From Megaera_A sp965233855 (lineage in GTDB: Bacteria; Pseudomonadota; Alphaproteobacteria; Rickettsiales; Rickettsiaceae): a stretch of DNA of 64,000 nucleotides. The DNA is taken from NCBI GenBank assembly GCA_965233855.1, contig OZ247586.1:930001-994000 (forward strand). Direction: 5' to 3'. The translations under genes were made by a program, and so were the position numbers. The notes under the pieces are model-generated. The model searched no databases. It was not told the DNA's origin and worked only from the letters and a program-made list of their open reading frames with translations. Shown in pieces: positions 1 through 8,610 of the stretch; positions within the stretch are counted from its first letter, which is position 1, and each line of letters opens with the position of its first letter.

Positions 1-2
1 AA

Positions 3-737
3 ATACTGAAAATTAAAAATCCAGAGATTGAATTTAAGCACGTTACATTAAACTACAGAAATAACGATAATGTTTTTTACAAACAATCTATCAAAATAGA
101 TGCACATCAACGGGTAGGACTTGTTGGCTTTTCTGGGTCAGGAAAAACAACTTTTGCCTGCATGATCGCAAGACTTTACGAAATAGAAAGTGGGCAGATA
201 TTAATCGATGGACAAAATATCCAAGATATTGCTCAAGAAAGTTTAAGGCAAAATATCTCATACATTCCTCAAGAACCTATTTTATTTCACAGATCAATCA
301 AAGAGAACATTAGATACGGAAAATTAGATTCAAGTGATGCTGAAATTTTTGAAGCTGCAAAATCAGCCCATATACATGAATTTATTATGAACTTACCTGA
401 TGGATATAACACTATATGCGGGGAAAGAGGCAATAATCTCTCAGGCGGACAACGCCAAAGAATTATTATAGCTAGAGCTTTTCTAAAACAAGCACCCATT
501 CTAATTTTGGATGAAGCAACAAGTTCTCTTGATGGCCATACTGAACATCTAATTCAACAATCTTTGCAACAATTAATGCTAGATAAAACTGTCCTAGTAA
601 TTGCACATAGGCTATCTACTTTGTTAAATATGGATAGAATACTAGTTTTTGATAAGGGACATGTAGTGGAAGACGGATCACATTCCACATTACAAAAAGA
701 TGGAGTACTATATAAAATATTGTGGAACACAGTTTAA
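3..737 (+). CDS. ABC transporter ATP-binding domain, C-terminal part (MsbA-like exporter half)
   Basis: Partial gene: the frame is open to the left edge, so only the nucleotide-binding domain is visible (about 244 codons). The motifs follow in the usual order: Walker A GFSGSGKTT (fragment residues 42-50), Q-loop region YIPQEPILF, signature LSGGQ, Walker B ILILDEATSSLD and the H-loop AHRL. The spacing is that of exporter-type half transporters (MsbA/LipidA, multidrug or protein export), where a six-helix membrane domain would lie upstream outside the window. It powers export by ATP hydrolysis at the inner membrane; the substrate cannot be told. It converges with the MFS gene at 758, leaving a 20-bp gap with no clear terminator. 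Confidence 0.9.
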   Translation: MLKIKNPEIEFKHVTLNYRNNDNVFYKQSIKIDAHQRVGLVGFSGSGKTTFACMIARLYEIESGQILIDGQNIQDIAQESLRQNISYIPQEPILFHRSIKENIRYGKLDSSDAEIFEAAKSAHIHEFIMNLPDGYNTICGERGNNLSGGQRQRIIIARAFLKQAPILILDEATSSLDGHTEHLIQQSLQQLMLDKTVLVIAHRLSTLLNMDRILVFDKGHVVEDGSHSTLQKDGVLYKILWNTV

Positions 738-757
738 GATATTATATCAACCTAAAA

Positions 758-2032
758 CTAAGTATATTTTAATACTGTAAATTCTGCATTAGATTTGCAA
801 TATGATTCCTTAATAAAGAAGATAGGGAAAATTATGGACAAAGCAACACATACAAACAATAATGAAAATGCGATATGATAATTTGATAAAGCCGGCTCTA
901 TCGTTTCTTGCCTTGACAAGTCGATGAATATTCCAAGTACAGGAGCATTAATTGCTCCTAAAAACATTATAAACGTATTATTCAAACTTAAAGCTACTGC
1001 TAAATACACCTTTTTATATTGCGCCGCCATAAGAGCAAATGCAATACTTTGACCACTAGCTCCGAAACCTAAGCACATAGCGCCAAATATAATAAGTATT
1101 TGATTGCTAGAATAGATTAGCAAACCAATTCCTAAACTAGCCGAAAAAGCGCTGAGAATTAAAAAAGGTTTACGAAGTTTAAAACGATCTGATAAAAAAC
1201 CAGTTAATGGGCAAGCAATTGCGAAAGTAAACCAAGCTAAAGTAATCATATAAGCTGCAAATACTCCTTCATAACCTTTAAGCATAATAAATGCTTTTCC
1301 TTCATTTTCAGAAAGATATTCTAAAGCAAAATACACCAATCCAGAAAATATAGCGATTGACCAACCTTGAATATTAGAGCACACCTCTTTAAGTGTTTTT
1401 TTGACAGATTTGGGTCTTTTTAATATTTGAAACTTACCAGCCTTTACGTGATTATTTTTTACAAAAAAGAAAATTAAAATTGAAATACCTGCTCCAGCAA
1501 AGCTTAGCCCATAAAAAATATCACGCCAATTAACCGAACCATTCTCGGCCATAATTTCAAAAGGGCCGGAAGCAATCATTGGACCCATAGTACCAATAAA
1601 TTGTGACATACCTAGCATTAAAGCACGATGTTTTTGAGGCAACCAATCATACACAGATACTAGTAAACAAATAAACCCAAAAGCAGAACCAAACCCCATT
1701 AATATACGAAAAAAAATCGCTAAGATAAGCGAATGCGAAAATGCAAAGCCGATAGAGGAAATTGTACAAACGACAGAGCCTACTAATAAAGATTTTTTTA
1801 AACCATGCCTATCTACAATGAGCCCCACCGGAATCTGCATTAATGAATATATTAGCAAGTAAGATGTAGAACTAAGTACTGAAAATTCTACTGTTGATAA
1901 CTCTAAATCATACATAATGGGATGCTGAAAAGTTCCAACAACTGTACGAAGTAAAAATTCATATAAGAAAAAAAGTGCACAAGTGAACCAAATCAAAAGG
2001 CCTTTTAGTGAAAACTGATCAGCAATTATCAT
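758..2032 (-). CDS. MFS transporter
   Basis: A 424-residue, strongly hydrophobic protein with about 12 membrane segments. The loop after helix 2 reads GLIVDRHGLKK, the MFS motif A, and the matching loop in the second half reads GFLSDRFKLRK, so both six-helix halves are complete. It is a secondary carrier of the inner membrane; Rickettsiales encode many such carriers (often called ProP or anion:cation symporters) for host metabolites, but the substrate cannot be inferred here. The start is ATG at 2032. It lies 19 bp downstream of the amidohydrolase-like gene on the same strand and is probably cotranscribed with it. Confidence 0.85.
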   Translation of the reverse strand: MIIADQFSLKGLLIWFTCALFFLYEFLLRTVVGTFQHPIMYDLELSTVEFSVLSSTSYLLIYSLMQIPVGLIVDRHGLKKSLLVGSVVCTISSIGFAFSHSLILAIFFRILMGFGSAFGFICLLVSVYDWLPQKHRALMLGMSQFIGTMGPMIASGPFEIMAENGSVNWRDIFYGLSFAGAGISILIFFFVKNNHVKAGKFQILKRPKSVKKTLKEVCSNIQGWSIAIFSGLVYFALEYLSENEGKAFIMLKGYEGVFAAYMITLAWFTFAIACPLTGFLSDRFKLRKPFLILSAFSASLGIGLLIYSSNQILIIFGAMCLGFGASGQSIAFALMAAQYKKVYLAVALSLNNTFIMFLGAINAPVLGIFIDLSRQETIEPALSNYHIAFSLLFVCVALSIIFPIFFIKESYCKSNAEFTVLKYT

Positions 2033-2051
2033 GTAACAATATCTCGTTTTC

Positions 2052-3071
2052 TTAATCTAAAAAGCTATCTGACTGTTTTTTATCCCATTCTTCAATAGAA
2101 CTTTCTGCTCGATCATAATCTACAAAAGATGCAACTTTAAACAGTCGCATTCCTTCATGCACCAATGGAGTAGTGTTTATTCCTACAATTATACCATCTT
2201 TTGGAGCTTTCACCTTCTCACGAGAACCAGTTCCAAAGGGATCAGTAATATTGCCCAAAAGTTCGTCTTTTTTAATTACCTGACCTAGTGAGTAATCTGT
2301 ATGCAAAATTCCACCAGTATGGGCAGAAATCCAATTTTCTTTTTTCGAAAATAAAGGATTTGATTGCTCAGGTAGATTGCTTAAGCCAATATTTAAATCA
2401 TGCATAATATTTTTTATACCAGTACAACCCACACTAATTGCATTTTCATCAAATCTCATTGCTTCGCCAGCTTGGTAAACCAATAACGGAATATGAAGCT
2501 CTTCAGTAGTTTTACGCAGAGAATTGTCATCGAATGAAACTGAAGTTATTACAGGAGGGTTGAATACCCTAGCCAATTGTTTTGCTTCTTTTATATTACC
2601 ATTACAATATATTTGAGGTAAAATATTGTGATTTAGCTCCCCAGTTTCAAGCTCAATACAGAAATCTGCTTTTTTTAATATTTCTTCAGTAAATATATGA
2701 GCAAATCTTTCACTATATGTTCCATCAGCTTTTCCTGGAAAACAATCAATAAGACGCTCGTCAGAAGGGGATGTTGAAGGAAAATGCGTTAGCCCATAAA
2801 CATTCATAACAGGAATTGCGATTATAGTTCCAGAGATTTGATCCGGCTTAGCCTCTTCCATGACCCTGTTAACAATTTCAATTCCATTAAGTTCATTACC
2901 GTTTAATGTAGAAAATAATAGTAAGCACGGTCCTTTTTTAAGGCCATGAATAACCTTTATTGGCATATAAAGCGGTGCGCATGAATAATGCTCTGGAAGA
3001 GGCAAGGCTAAACTAGCTTCTTCACCAGGACGTATCGTAGTATCACAAATTTGCAGCGTTTTATTTTTCAT
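2052..3071 (-). CDS. Succinylglutamate desuccinylase/aspartoacylase family protein with altered zinc site
   Basis: A 339-residue protein of the AstE/AspA (M14-like) family. The N-terminal fold, the Gly-Asn-Glu-Leu-Asn-Gly segment and the C-terminal beta domain (SAHTGGILHTDYSLGQVIKK, PKDGIIVGINTTPLVHEG) are typical of the group that removes acyl groups from amino acids. In the family zinc is held by His and Glu in an HGDE-type motif and by a later His in a DLHT-type motif. Here these read NGNE and ELET, so both histidines are missing while the glutamate remains. It may be a non-zinc enzyme, use another metal, or be a binding protein. ATG start; probably in one transcript with the MFS gene downstream. 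Confidence 0.75.
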   Translation of the reverse strand: MKNKTLQICDTTIRPGEEASLALPLPEHYSCAPLYMPIKVIHGLKKGPCLLLFSTLNGNELNGIEIVNRVMEEAKPDQISGTIIAIPVMNVYGLTHFPSTSPSDERLIDCFPGKADGTYSERFAHIFTEEILKKADFCIELETGELNHNILPQIYCNGNIKEAKQLARVFNPPVITSVSFDDNSLRKTTEELHIPLLVYQAGEAMRFDENAISVGCTGIKNIMHDLNIGLSNLPEQSNPLFSKKENWISAHTGGILHTDYSLGQVIKKDELLGNITDPFGTGSREKVKAPKDGIIVGINTTPLVHEGMRLFKVASFVDYDRAESSIEEWDKKQSDSFLD

Positions 3072-3143
3072 ACATTTATTTAATTAAGAAATAATTTTAA
3101 AATATTAACATGCATTCATGTTTTTAACAACATAAATGGGAAA

Positions 3144-4466
3144 CTACCTAGAAATTCCCTTATTACCAGTATTTCTTGAAACTTTTTTATCTATAGATTT
3201 AGAAATCATATTTTCTTTAAACAAAGATTTAACCTTATTCATAAACTCTTTTAACATATTTGTTTTACTACCAGTAACATAATTTTGCAACTTACTTTTA
3301 ACAATATCCACCTCTTTCATTTCGCCGCTTCTTTTCTGGGAAATATTCTTAACCACCTCCTGCGAAATTTGTTTTAGTTCTCCATCTTTTAACAATGTAT
3401 GCTCTGAACCTTTACTTTTCAACTCTTTATCAAGCAAACTAACTAAATTTTCAACATCTTGCGTTTGCACTATATGATTCTTGATATCAGTAATCTCAGG
3501 TAACCCATCTTCCTTACGTCTAATATTAATTACCTCAGTCAACCTCCCTTCAATTCCATATGCAAATCTAGAACCTTTCTGCATGCCAGTTACTTCACTC
3601 AAATAACTTGTAAGTTCATCTACTGTCACCTCATTTTGGCCTTTTAAAGATAAGTTACTAGCTGATATGCCTTGAGAATAATCTGATATATCAAGATCAA
3701 ATCCAATATTATTAGCAAAGCTAGAAATAACTTCCTCTCTGGTTTTTTCTGGATTTTTTTCAATAACTTTTTCAACTTCAGCAAATTTACTATTTAATAG
3801 CTCAGCTACTTCTTCAAGAGTAGGCTCAAAAATTTTCACCTCCCCTTTCTCCATGATAGTCATAGGTAAATCATAACCGTACTCTTTCTGCATTATATGT
3901 TTTGCTGCTAAAAGTTTTAATTTGGTTTCATTGCTATTATCCTTCCCTACTAATCCAGCTACAGATTCAGGAAAAAAATTAGCCAATACTTCATTATACT
4001 GTGTATGCTCCTTATCAGTCCCATCAGTACTCTCTCTATAATCACGATATTTGTCCATAAAATCGCGTTTAGAAATAATTGGTTCTAACTTACTCTTGTC
4101 ATCTTTTATATTATAAAACTCACCATGCTGCGTCCCACTAACCGTAACAGAGTCATGATACATATAGCCTCTTATAGTTGACTGATCTCCATCATAGACC
4201 AAACCAATATCCATAAACAAATCCATGTTAACACCTGGAACTAGCATTGTTGCACTTCTGTTTCGTTGACCATCTCGCTCAACATTTTCATGAACACCTT
4301 CTACTTTCTTTGTAACTAAAAAATCATCCTCATTATGAAATTCCTGCATATCATATGCAAACTGTCCATCCACTTCTTGCATACCTGAACTATATAAAGC
4401 TCGAGCAATAAAATTTCCCTCATGAAACATCTCTTGTAATTCTTGGTTAGTTTTTCTTCTTTTCAT
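3144..4466 (-). CDS. Unknown 440-residue soluble protein immediately downstream of icd
   Basis: I do not recognise this protein. It is hydrophilic, with no signal peptide and no membrane helix. It starts with a basic stretch (MKRRKTNQEL), has a mid-region rich in Lys/Glu helices and ends in a strongly basic tail (residues ~400-440, many Lys/Ser/Asn). The frame extends back to a GTG at 4475, but the ATG at 4466 is preferred because AAGGTG lies six bases before it. That start is one base after the icd stop codon, so the two are probably translated from one mRNA. Its base composition resembles its neighbours. The basic tail and lack of known domain would suit a secreted effector, but that is only a guess. 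Confidence 0.75.
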   Translation of the reverse strand: MKRRKTNQELQEMFHEGNFIARALYSSGMQEVDGQFAYDMQEFHNEDDFLVTKKVEGVHENVERDGQRNRSATMLVPGVNMDLFMDIGLVYDGDQSTIRGYMYHDSVTVSGTQHGEFYNIKDDKSKLEPIISKRDFMDKYRDYRESTDGTDKEHTQYNEVLANFFPESVAGLVGKDNSNETKLKLLAAKHIMQKEYGYDLPMTIMEKGEVKIFEPTLEEVAELLNSKFAEVEKVIEKNPEKTREEVISSFANNIGFDLDISDYSQGISASNLSLKGQNEVTVDELTSYLSEVTGMQKGSRFAYGIEGRLTEVINIRRKEDGLPEITDIKNHIVQTQDVENLVSLLDKELKSKGSEHTLLKDGELKQISQEVVKNISQKRSGEMKEVDIVKSKLQNYVTGSKTNMLKEFMNKVKSLFKENMISKSIDKKVSRNTGNKGISR

Positions 4467-4467
4467 A

Positions 4468-5913
4468 TTATTCACCTTGAGCTAAGGAATATCCACGCTT
4501 TCCATCAAATTCATATAGATTCTCTACTTTAACAAAATCTATTCCAGCATCAGAAAATTTCTCTAACAAACTAGCAATCTCTGCATGAGTTATTACTCCC
4601 GAATCTGGCATAAACCTACAACACCAATGATCTGATTCTATCATATACTCATCATCGCGTGGCCAAACTTTTAAACCTTTACTAGCGATAGTTTTCATAA
4701 CCATGTTACCAGCATCTAAAACATTTACCTTCCTCGCTACTTCTTCTGCAGAATTTGCATGAATATCCACAAACACATCAACACCTACTAGAACTTTTTC
4801 TTCAGAATCATCAATTTCATAACTAAATTCCTTTGGTTGAGATTCAGATGAAGCATAATCAGCTACTTTCAACGTACTTGGTTTTTCCCCTAATCTTGCA
4901 ACAACTTCTTCAGCAAACTCTTTTGTTCCAACTTTTTTAGATGAAGTTTTTTCATCATAAATATCAACTGTATGTACTCCATCTTCTATTGTTTTCTTCC
5001 AAGCATTCTCAATATCAGAGGCAATATCTCCTTGACCAATATGCACAAGCATCATAATTGCGCCATTTAACAAACCAGACGGGTTTGCAATATTTTGACC
5101 AGAAATATCAGGTGCAGAGCCATGAATAGCTTCAAACATTGCATAATCTTTACCGACATTTGCTGAACCCGCCAAACCAACAGAACCTGAAATCTCAGCA
5201 GTAATATCTGAAATAATATCACCAAATAAATTTGATGTAACTACCACATCAAAAATTTCCGGCTGAGTTGCAATGCAGGCAGCGCCAATATCAACAATAT
5301 AATGATCATTTTTAATTTGAGGATATTCTTTAGAAATTTCATCGAATACCTGATGAAAAATACCATCTGAGAATTTCATTATATTATCTTTACTAAAACA
5401 AGTTACCTTTTTACGATTATTTTTAACTGCATATTCAAACGCATATCTTACAATCTTTTGACAACCAGTACGACTAATCAACTTCATTGATTCGCGCATA
5501 TTCCTTGTGTGTCTATATTCAATACCTGCATATAGATCTTCTTCATTTTCGCGAACAATCACGACATCAAGCTCCGGATGTTTTGTTGCAACAAATGGAG
5601 AGTAAGAAATTGCAGGGCGAACATTTGCATACAGACCAAGAGCCTTACGCAGAGTTACATTCAAACTTTTATACCCACCACCTTGAGGAGTAGTAATAGG
5701 CGCTTTTAACAAAACTTTTGTACGCTCAATGGATTCCCAAGTATCACTAGCGATACCTGATGTATAGTTCTTTTTATAAAGCTTTTCGCCGATCTCTATC
5801 ATTTCGACCCTAATTTGGGCCTCAGCTTTTCGTAAAATCAACATTACTGCATCCATGATTTCAGGACCTATACCATCACCATTTGCTACTGTAATTGGCA
5901 CAATCTTAGACAT
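4468..5913 (-). CDS. icd: Isocitrate dehydrogenase, Rickettsia-type long form
   Basis: Oxidative decarboxylation of isocitrate to 2-oxoglutarate in the TCA cycle. The 481-residue protein has the isocitrate/isopropylmalate dehydrogenase core in its first ~335 residues: TTPQGGGYKSLNVTLRK (substrate loop), RENEEDLYAGIEY, the metal-binding NLFGDIISDITAEISGS and the HGSAPDISGQNIANP nucleotide segment. A further ~130-residue C-terminal domain follows, as in the rickettsial enzyme, which is longer than the E. coli one. NAD versus NADP use cannot be decided by eye. ATG start at 5913, with about 170 bp of AT-rich leader upstream. It is followed one base later by an unknown gene, an odd partner for a core enzyme. 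Confidence 0.93.
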   Translation of the reverse strand: MSKIVPITVANGDGIGPEIMDAVMLILRKAEAQIRVEMIEIGEKLYKKNYTSGIASDTWESIERTKVLLKAPITTPQGGGYKSLNVTLRKALGLYANVRPAISYSPFVATKHPELDVVIVRENEEDLYAGIEYRHTRNMRESMKLISRTGCQKIVRYAFEYAVKNNRKKVTCFSKDNIMKFSDGIFHQVFDEISKEYPQIKNDHYIVDIGAACIATQPEIFDVVVTSNLFGDIISDITAEISGSVGLAGSANVGKDYAMFEAIHGSAPDISGQNIANPSGLLNGAIMMLVHIGQGDIASDIENAWKKTIEDGVHTVDIYDEKTSSKKVGTKEFAEEVVARLGEKPSTLKVADYASSESQPKEFSYEIDDSEEKVLVGVDVFVDIHANSAEEVARKVNVLDAGNMVMKTIASKGLKVWPRDDEYMIESDHWCCRFMPDSGVITHAEIASLLEKFSDAGIDFVKVENLYEFDGKRGYSLAQGE

Positions 5914-6086
5914 AAAATTCTCACTATTTTTTAAATTTAGGAAAACTCTGCAAAAAATTCTTGATATTACTTATAATTAGCGCAAGAAATGACCACTCTA
6001 TAGTTTTTTTATACAGAATTATTATAGTAATAAATTATATCACGTACTTATAATTATGTACTAATATTTCATAAATATGCTGATAT

Positions 6087-7619
6087 TTACTCAGAGGATG
6101 TGTTTAAGACTTTTCTATAATCTTCATTTAGAAACTTAACTCCAAGAATCCAAACAAAACAAATAACAACAAATACAGTCATTAAAAACCCTGCTATATC
6201 TTCATGATGCACAGCAGGAAAAATAGTGAATGTAATCATCTGAACAGATGCTCCTATTGATTTTCCAAGCTTTGCCCCGAGCACATCAACCGCTGCTTTA
6301 CCCTTAGTTTTCATTTCTTTATCAATAGGTATGTATACCATCTCTTTTGTTGCATCAAATAATGAATATTTTGCTCCTTTACCAAGGATATTCTGCAAGC
6401 CACCAATAAACACTACTATTGCAAGTGGAGACATCGTCAATACTCCAGCAAATATTACATCTAGATATTCCTCAATTAATACAAATGAGAAAAACATACT
6501 ACCTGCTAAAAAAATCATTAAAGGCGTCATTACCGCACCCCAAAACCAACCAAACCTTCGAATTATAACATTACCAATAAGAATAAATATCAGGGTTGAT
6601 ATGCCTGTCCAAAATAATACATCCCCCATATATGCCATAAAATCATCAGTTTCAGGATACATGGCTTTTGCACGTGACATCCAAAGACCTTCAATCAAAT
6701 TTACTGTTGTACTATATGAAACCATTAAAATACAGATGATTGCCAAATATCTCGATGTAAAAACCATCTTAGCACTATCTTTCAAACTTAACTTCAGAAT
6801 ATCTGTTCTCTTGTTTTTAAATGTTATTCCTTTTAGAGTTTCAATATTCTTTATTTCTACAAAGCGATGCAACGCTAGGCAAATAGCACCCGAAAACATC
6901 ATTAATATTGTCATTGATTTTAAAACAATTTCAGAATTATCACTAATACCTTCAAATAAAGGTAAGAATATATGATCACCTTTGGTAAAATATACTATCA
7001 ACGCTCCTGAAATAAGCAGATTCATTTGACCAAAAATACCAAAAAATACATAGAACCTTTTAGCTTCTTCAGTCTTAGTGATCTTATTTGCCAACTGCCA
7101 AAAGAAAAGAAAAAACACTATAACAGGCCAGAGTTCGCCCATTATGTAGAATAATATAAAACTCCACTTGCCCCACATTACTATAAACCATTTTAAATGT
7201 GGTAATAGCTCTATGTAGTGCTCAACAATCTTTGGGTCGGGATGAAAGAATTCTTGATTAGGAAAAATAACAAAAGCAAAAAAAGCAAAAAAACCTAAAA
7301 ACATACTGACAATAATTCGAAACACCTGCTCCGTTGTCATTACATTACACATTTTCGTGTACAAAATTACGAAGAGTATACCCATTGGCATTTCTCCCCA
7401 TAACTTAATGAAACTAATAACCTCAGTTCCGATCATTGTAACAACAAAGCCATCTTTTATACTTCTAACCAAATTCTGGTTTAACAGAATAAACAGCATT
7501 AAAAATGCCATAGGCAAAAATTTTGTCAGTTCATATGAACGAATTGGCCAAACAGCAAACCTGAACTTACTATGACGAAATTTTGCAAACCGGCTAATTG
7601 ATTGTGAAACTTCACTCAC
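6087..7619 (-). CDS. tlc: ATP/ADP translocase (nucleotide transport protein)
   Basis: A 510-residue integral membrane protein with about 12 helices of the plastid/bacterial nucleotide transporter family (TLC). It exchanges host ATP for bacterial ADP across the inner membrane, the classic energy-parasitism carrier of Rickettsiales and Chlamydiae. Recognisable family segments include RSIKDGFVVTMIGTE near the N-terminus, GKWSFILFYIMGELW in the middle and KYSLFDATKEMVYIPIDKE with KGKAAVDVLGAKLGKS towards the end. Rickettsia carries several paralogues, some moving other nucleotides; which one this is cannot be decided here. The frame begins with GTG (MSEVSQ); no ATG lies close by, so GTG is taken as the start. 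It is transcribed alone, with ~200 bp of noncoding sequence upstream. Confidence 0.92.
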   Translation of the reverse strand: MSEVSQSISRFAKFRHSKFRFAVWPIRSYELTKFLPMAFLMLFILLNQNLVRSIKDGFVVTMIGTEVISFIKLWGEMPMGILFVILYTKMCNVMTTEQVFRIIVSMFLGFFAFFAFVIFPNQEFFHPDPKIVEHYIELLPHLKWFIVMWGKWSFILFYIMGELWPVIVFFLFFWQLANKITKTEEAKRFYVFFGIFGQMNLLISGALIVYFTKGDHIFLPLFEGISDNSEIVLKSMTILMMFSGAICLALHRFVEIKNIETLKGITFKNKRTDILKLSLKDSAKMVFTSRYLAIICILMVSYSTTVNLIEGLWMSRAKAMYPETDDFMAYMGDVLFWTGISTLIFILIGNVIIRRFGWFWGAVMTPLMIFLAGSMFFSFVLIEEYLDVIFAGVLTMSPLAIVVFIGGLQNILGKGAKYSLFDATKEMVYIPIDKEMKTKGKAAVDVLGAKLGKSIGASVQMITFTIFPAVHHEDIAGFLMTVFVVICFVWILGVKFLNEDYRKVLNTSSE

Positions 7620-7823
7620 TAAATATAACTTCCCAATAAAATAAATTACTCTTCGTGTAAGCTAGTTCAATACAAAGAACATGTCAATGCGGTCTATTAT
7701 AAAAATTATTTCAGTATTTTACTAACTAATTAATTCCATAAATTGCAATATAGATGCGAACTATTGGATAACCTTTTTAGTTAAAGAAACTATTAAAGCT
7801 ACCTAGTTTCATAGTGCAGAACC

Positions 7824-8474
7824 TTATGTAAAATCACCATCACAAGAAAATGAACTTGACTCTTCACATGATATCCCAATTGTTGCTGTAGATACTTCAA
7901 GATCAACTACCTCTATGCATTCTGCACGACTTGCTAATTGATCTAAAAAATCATCAAACTCCAATGCCTTAGCTGCTGCATTTTTTAGAGTTTCATCAAT
8001 ATTTATAATTGAGAATTTTGTTTTGAGAGGAGGAAAGTCTCTTAGACTATCCATAAAAACTTGAAAATTTTCAATATCACCAAGATCTCGCAGTTTAAGC
8101 AATTGGCAGTCATTTTTTTTGATGTAACCTAGTCGAAGACCACGCTCTATTGTGTCCCCATACTCCAACTCAAATAAACGAGCACAAAAACCATTACCTT
8201 CACTTTTAATCTCTAAAAAAACCCAAATCATTGCTAGCTCGTAAGTACAATCATCTGGTATACCATTTTCTTTACAAATCTCTTCTAATTTCTTTTTAAG
8301 ATAATCTCCTAAATAACTTTTGATGCCATGATCGACTGTACCAACAAGATATGAATAGGTGTAATTCCACAAATTCTGTTTTGCCAAATTTTTGATTGGA
8401 TTAAAAATTGGATCACGAAGTTTTGACTTTAAAAACTGTATATCAAATTCATCTAATTTTATTCCTTTACTCAT
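7824..8474 (-). CDS. Unknown 216-residue protein
   Basis: Not recognised. A soluble, acidic protein with no signal peptide or transmembrane segment and a largely helical pattern. It contains a Cys-rich acidic C-terminus (ISCEESSSFSCDGDF) and scattered cysteines in the middle. ATG start at 8474. It stands alone between fumC and the translocase gene, with 136 and 204 bp of noncoding sequence on either side, so it probably has its own promoter. Composition is like the neighbours, which argues against very recent transfer. It could be a lineage-specific effector or housekeeping orphan; nothing decides between them. Confidence 0.7.
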   Translation of the reverse strand: MSKGIKLDEFDIQFLKSKLRDPIFNPIKNLAKQNLWNYTYSYLVGTVDHGIKSYLGDYLKKKLEEICKENGIPDDCTYELAMIWVFLEIKSEGNGFCARLFELEYGDTIERGLRLGYIKKNDCQLLKLRDLGDIENFQVFMDSLRDFPPLKTKFSIINIDETLKNAAAKALEFDDFLDQLASRAECIEVVDLEVSTATIGISCEESSSFSCDGDFT

Positions 8475-8610
8475 GACTCTTCCAAATAACTATCTAGATG
8501 ATTTCATTACCTGCCCCATAACTTAATATAAACTGATACAATCATTTTTGTCTAATATACTTTCCTGCCTAAGCCTATATTCAAAATATTGATTAAATAA
8601 GTCTCTAAAA

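Noticed and set aside
6331..6975. Open frame of 214 codons on the plus strand
   Set aside because: Antisense to the ATP/ADP translocase, whose family match is clear.
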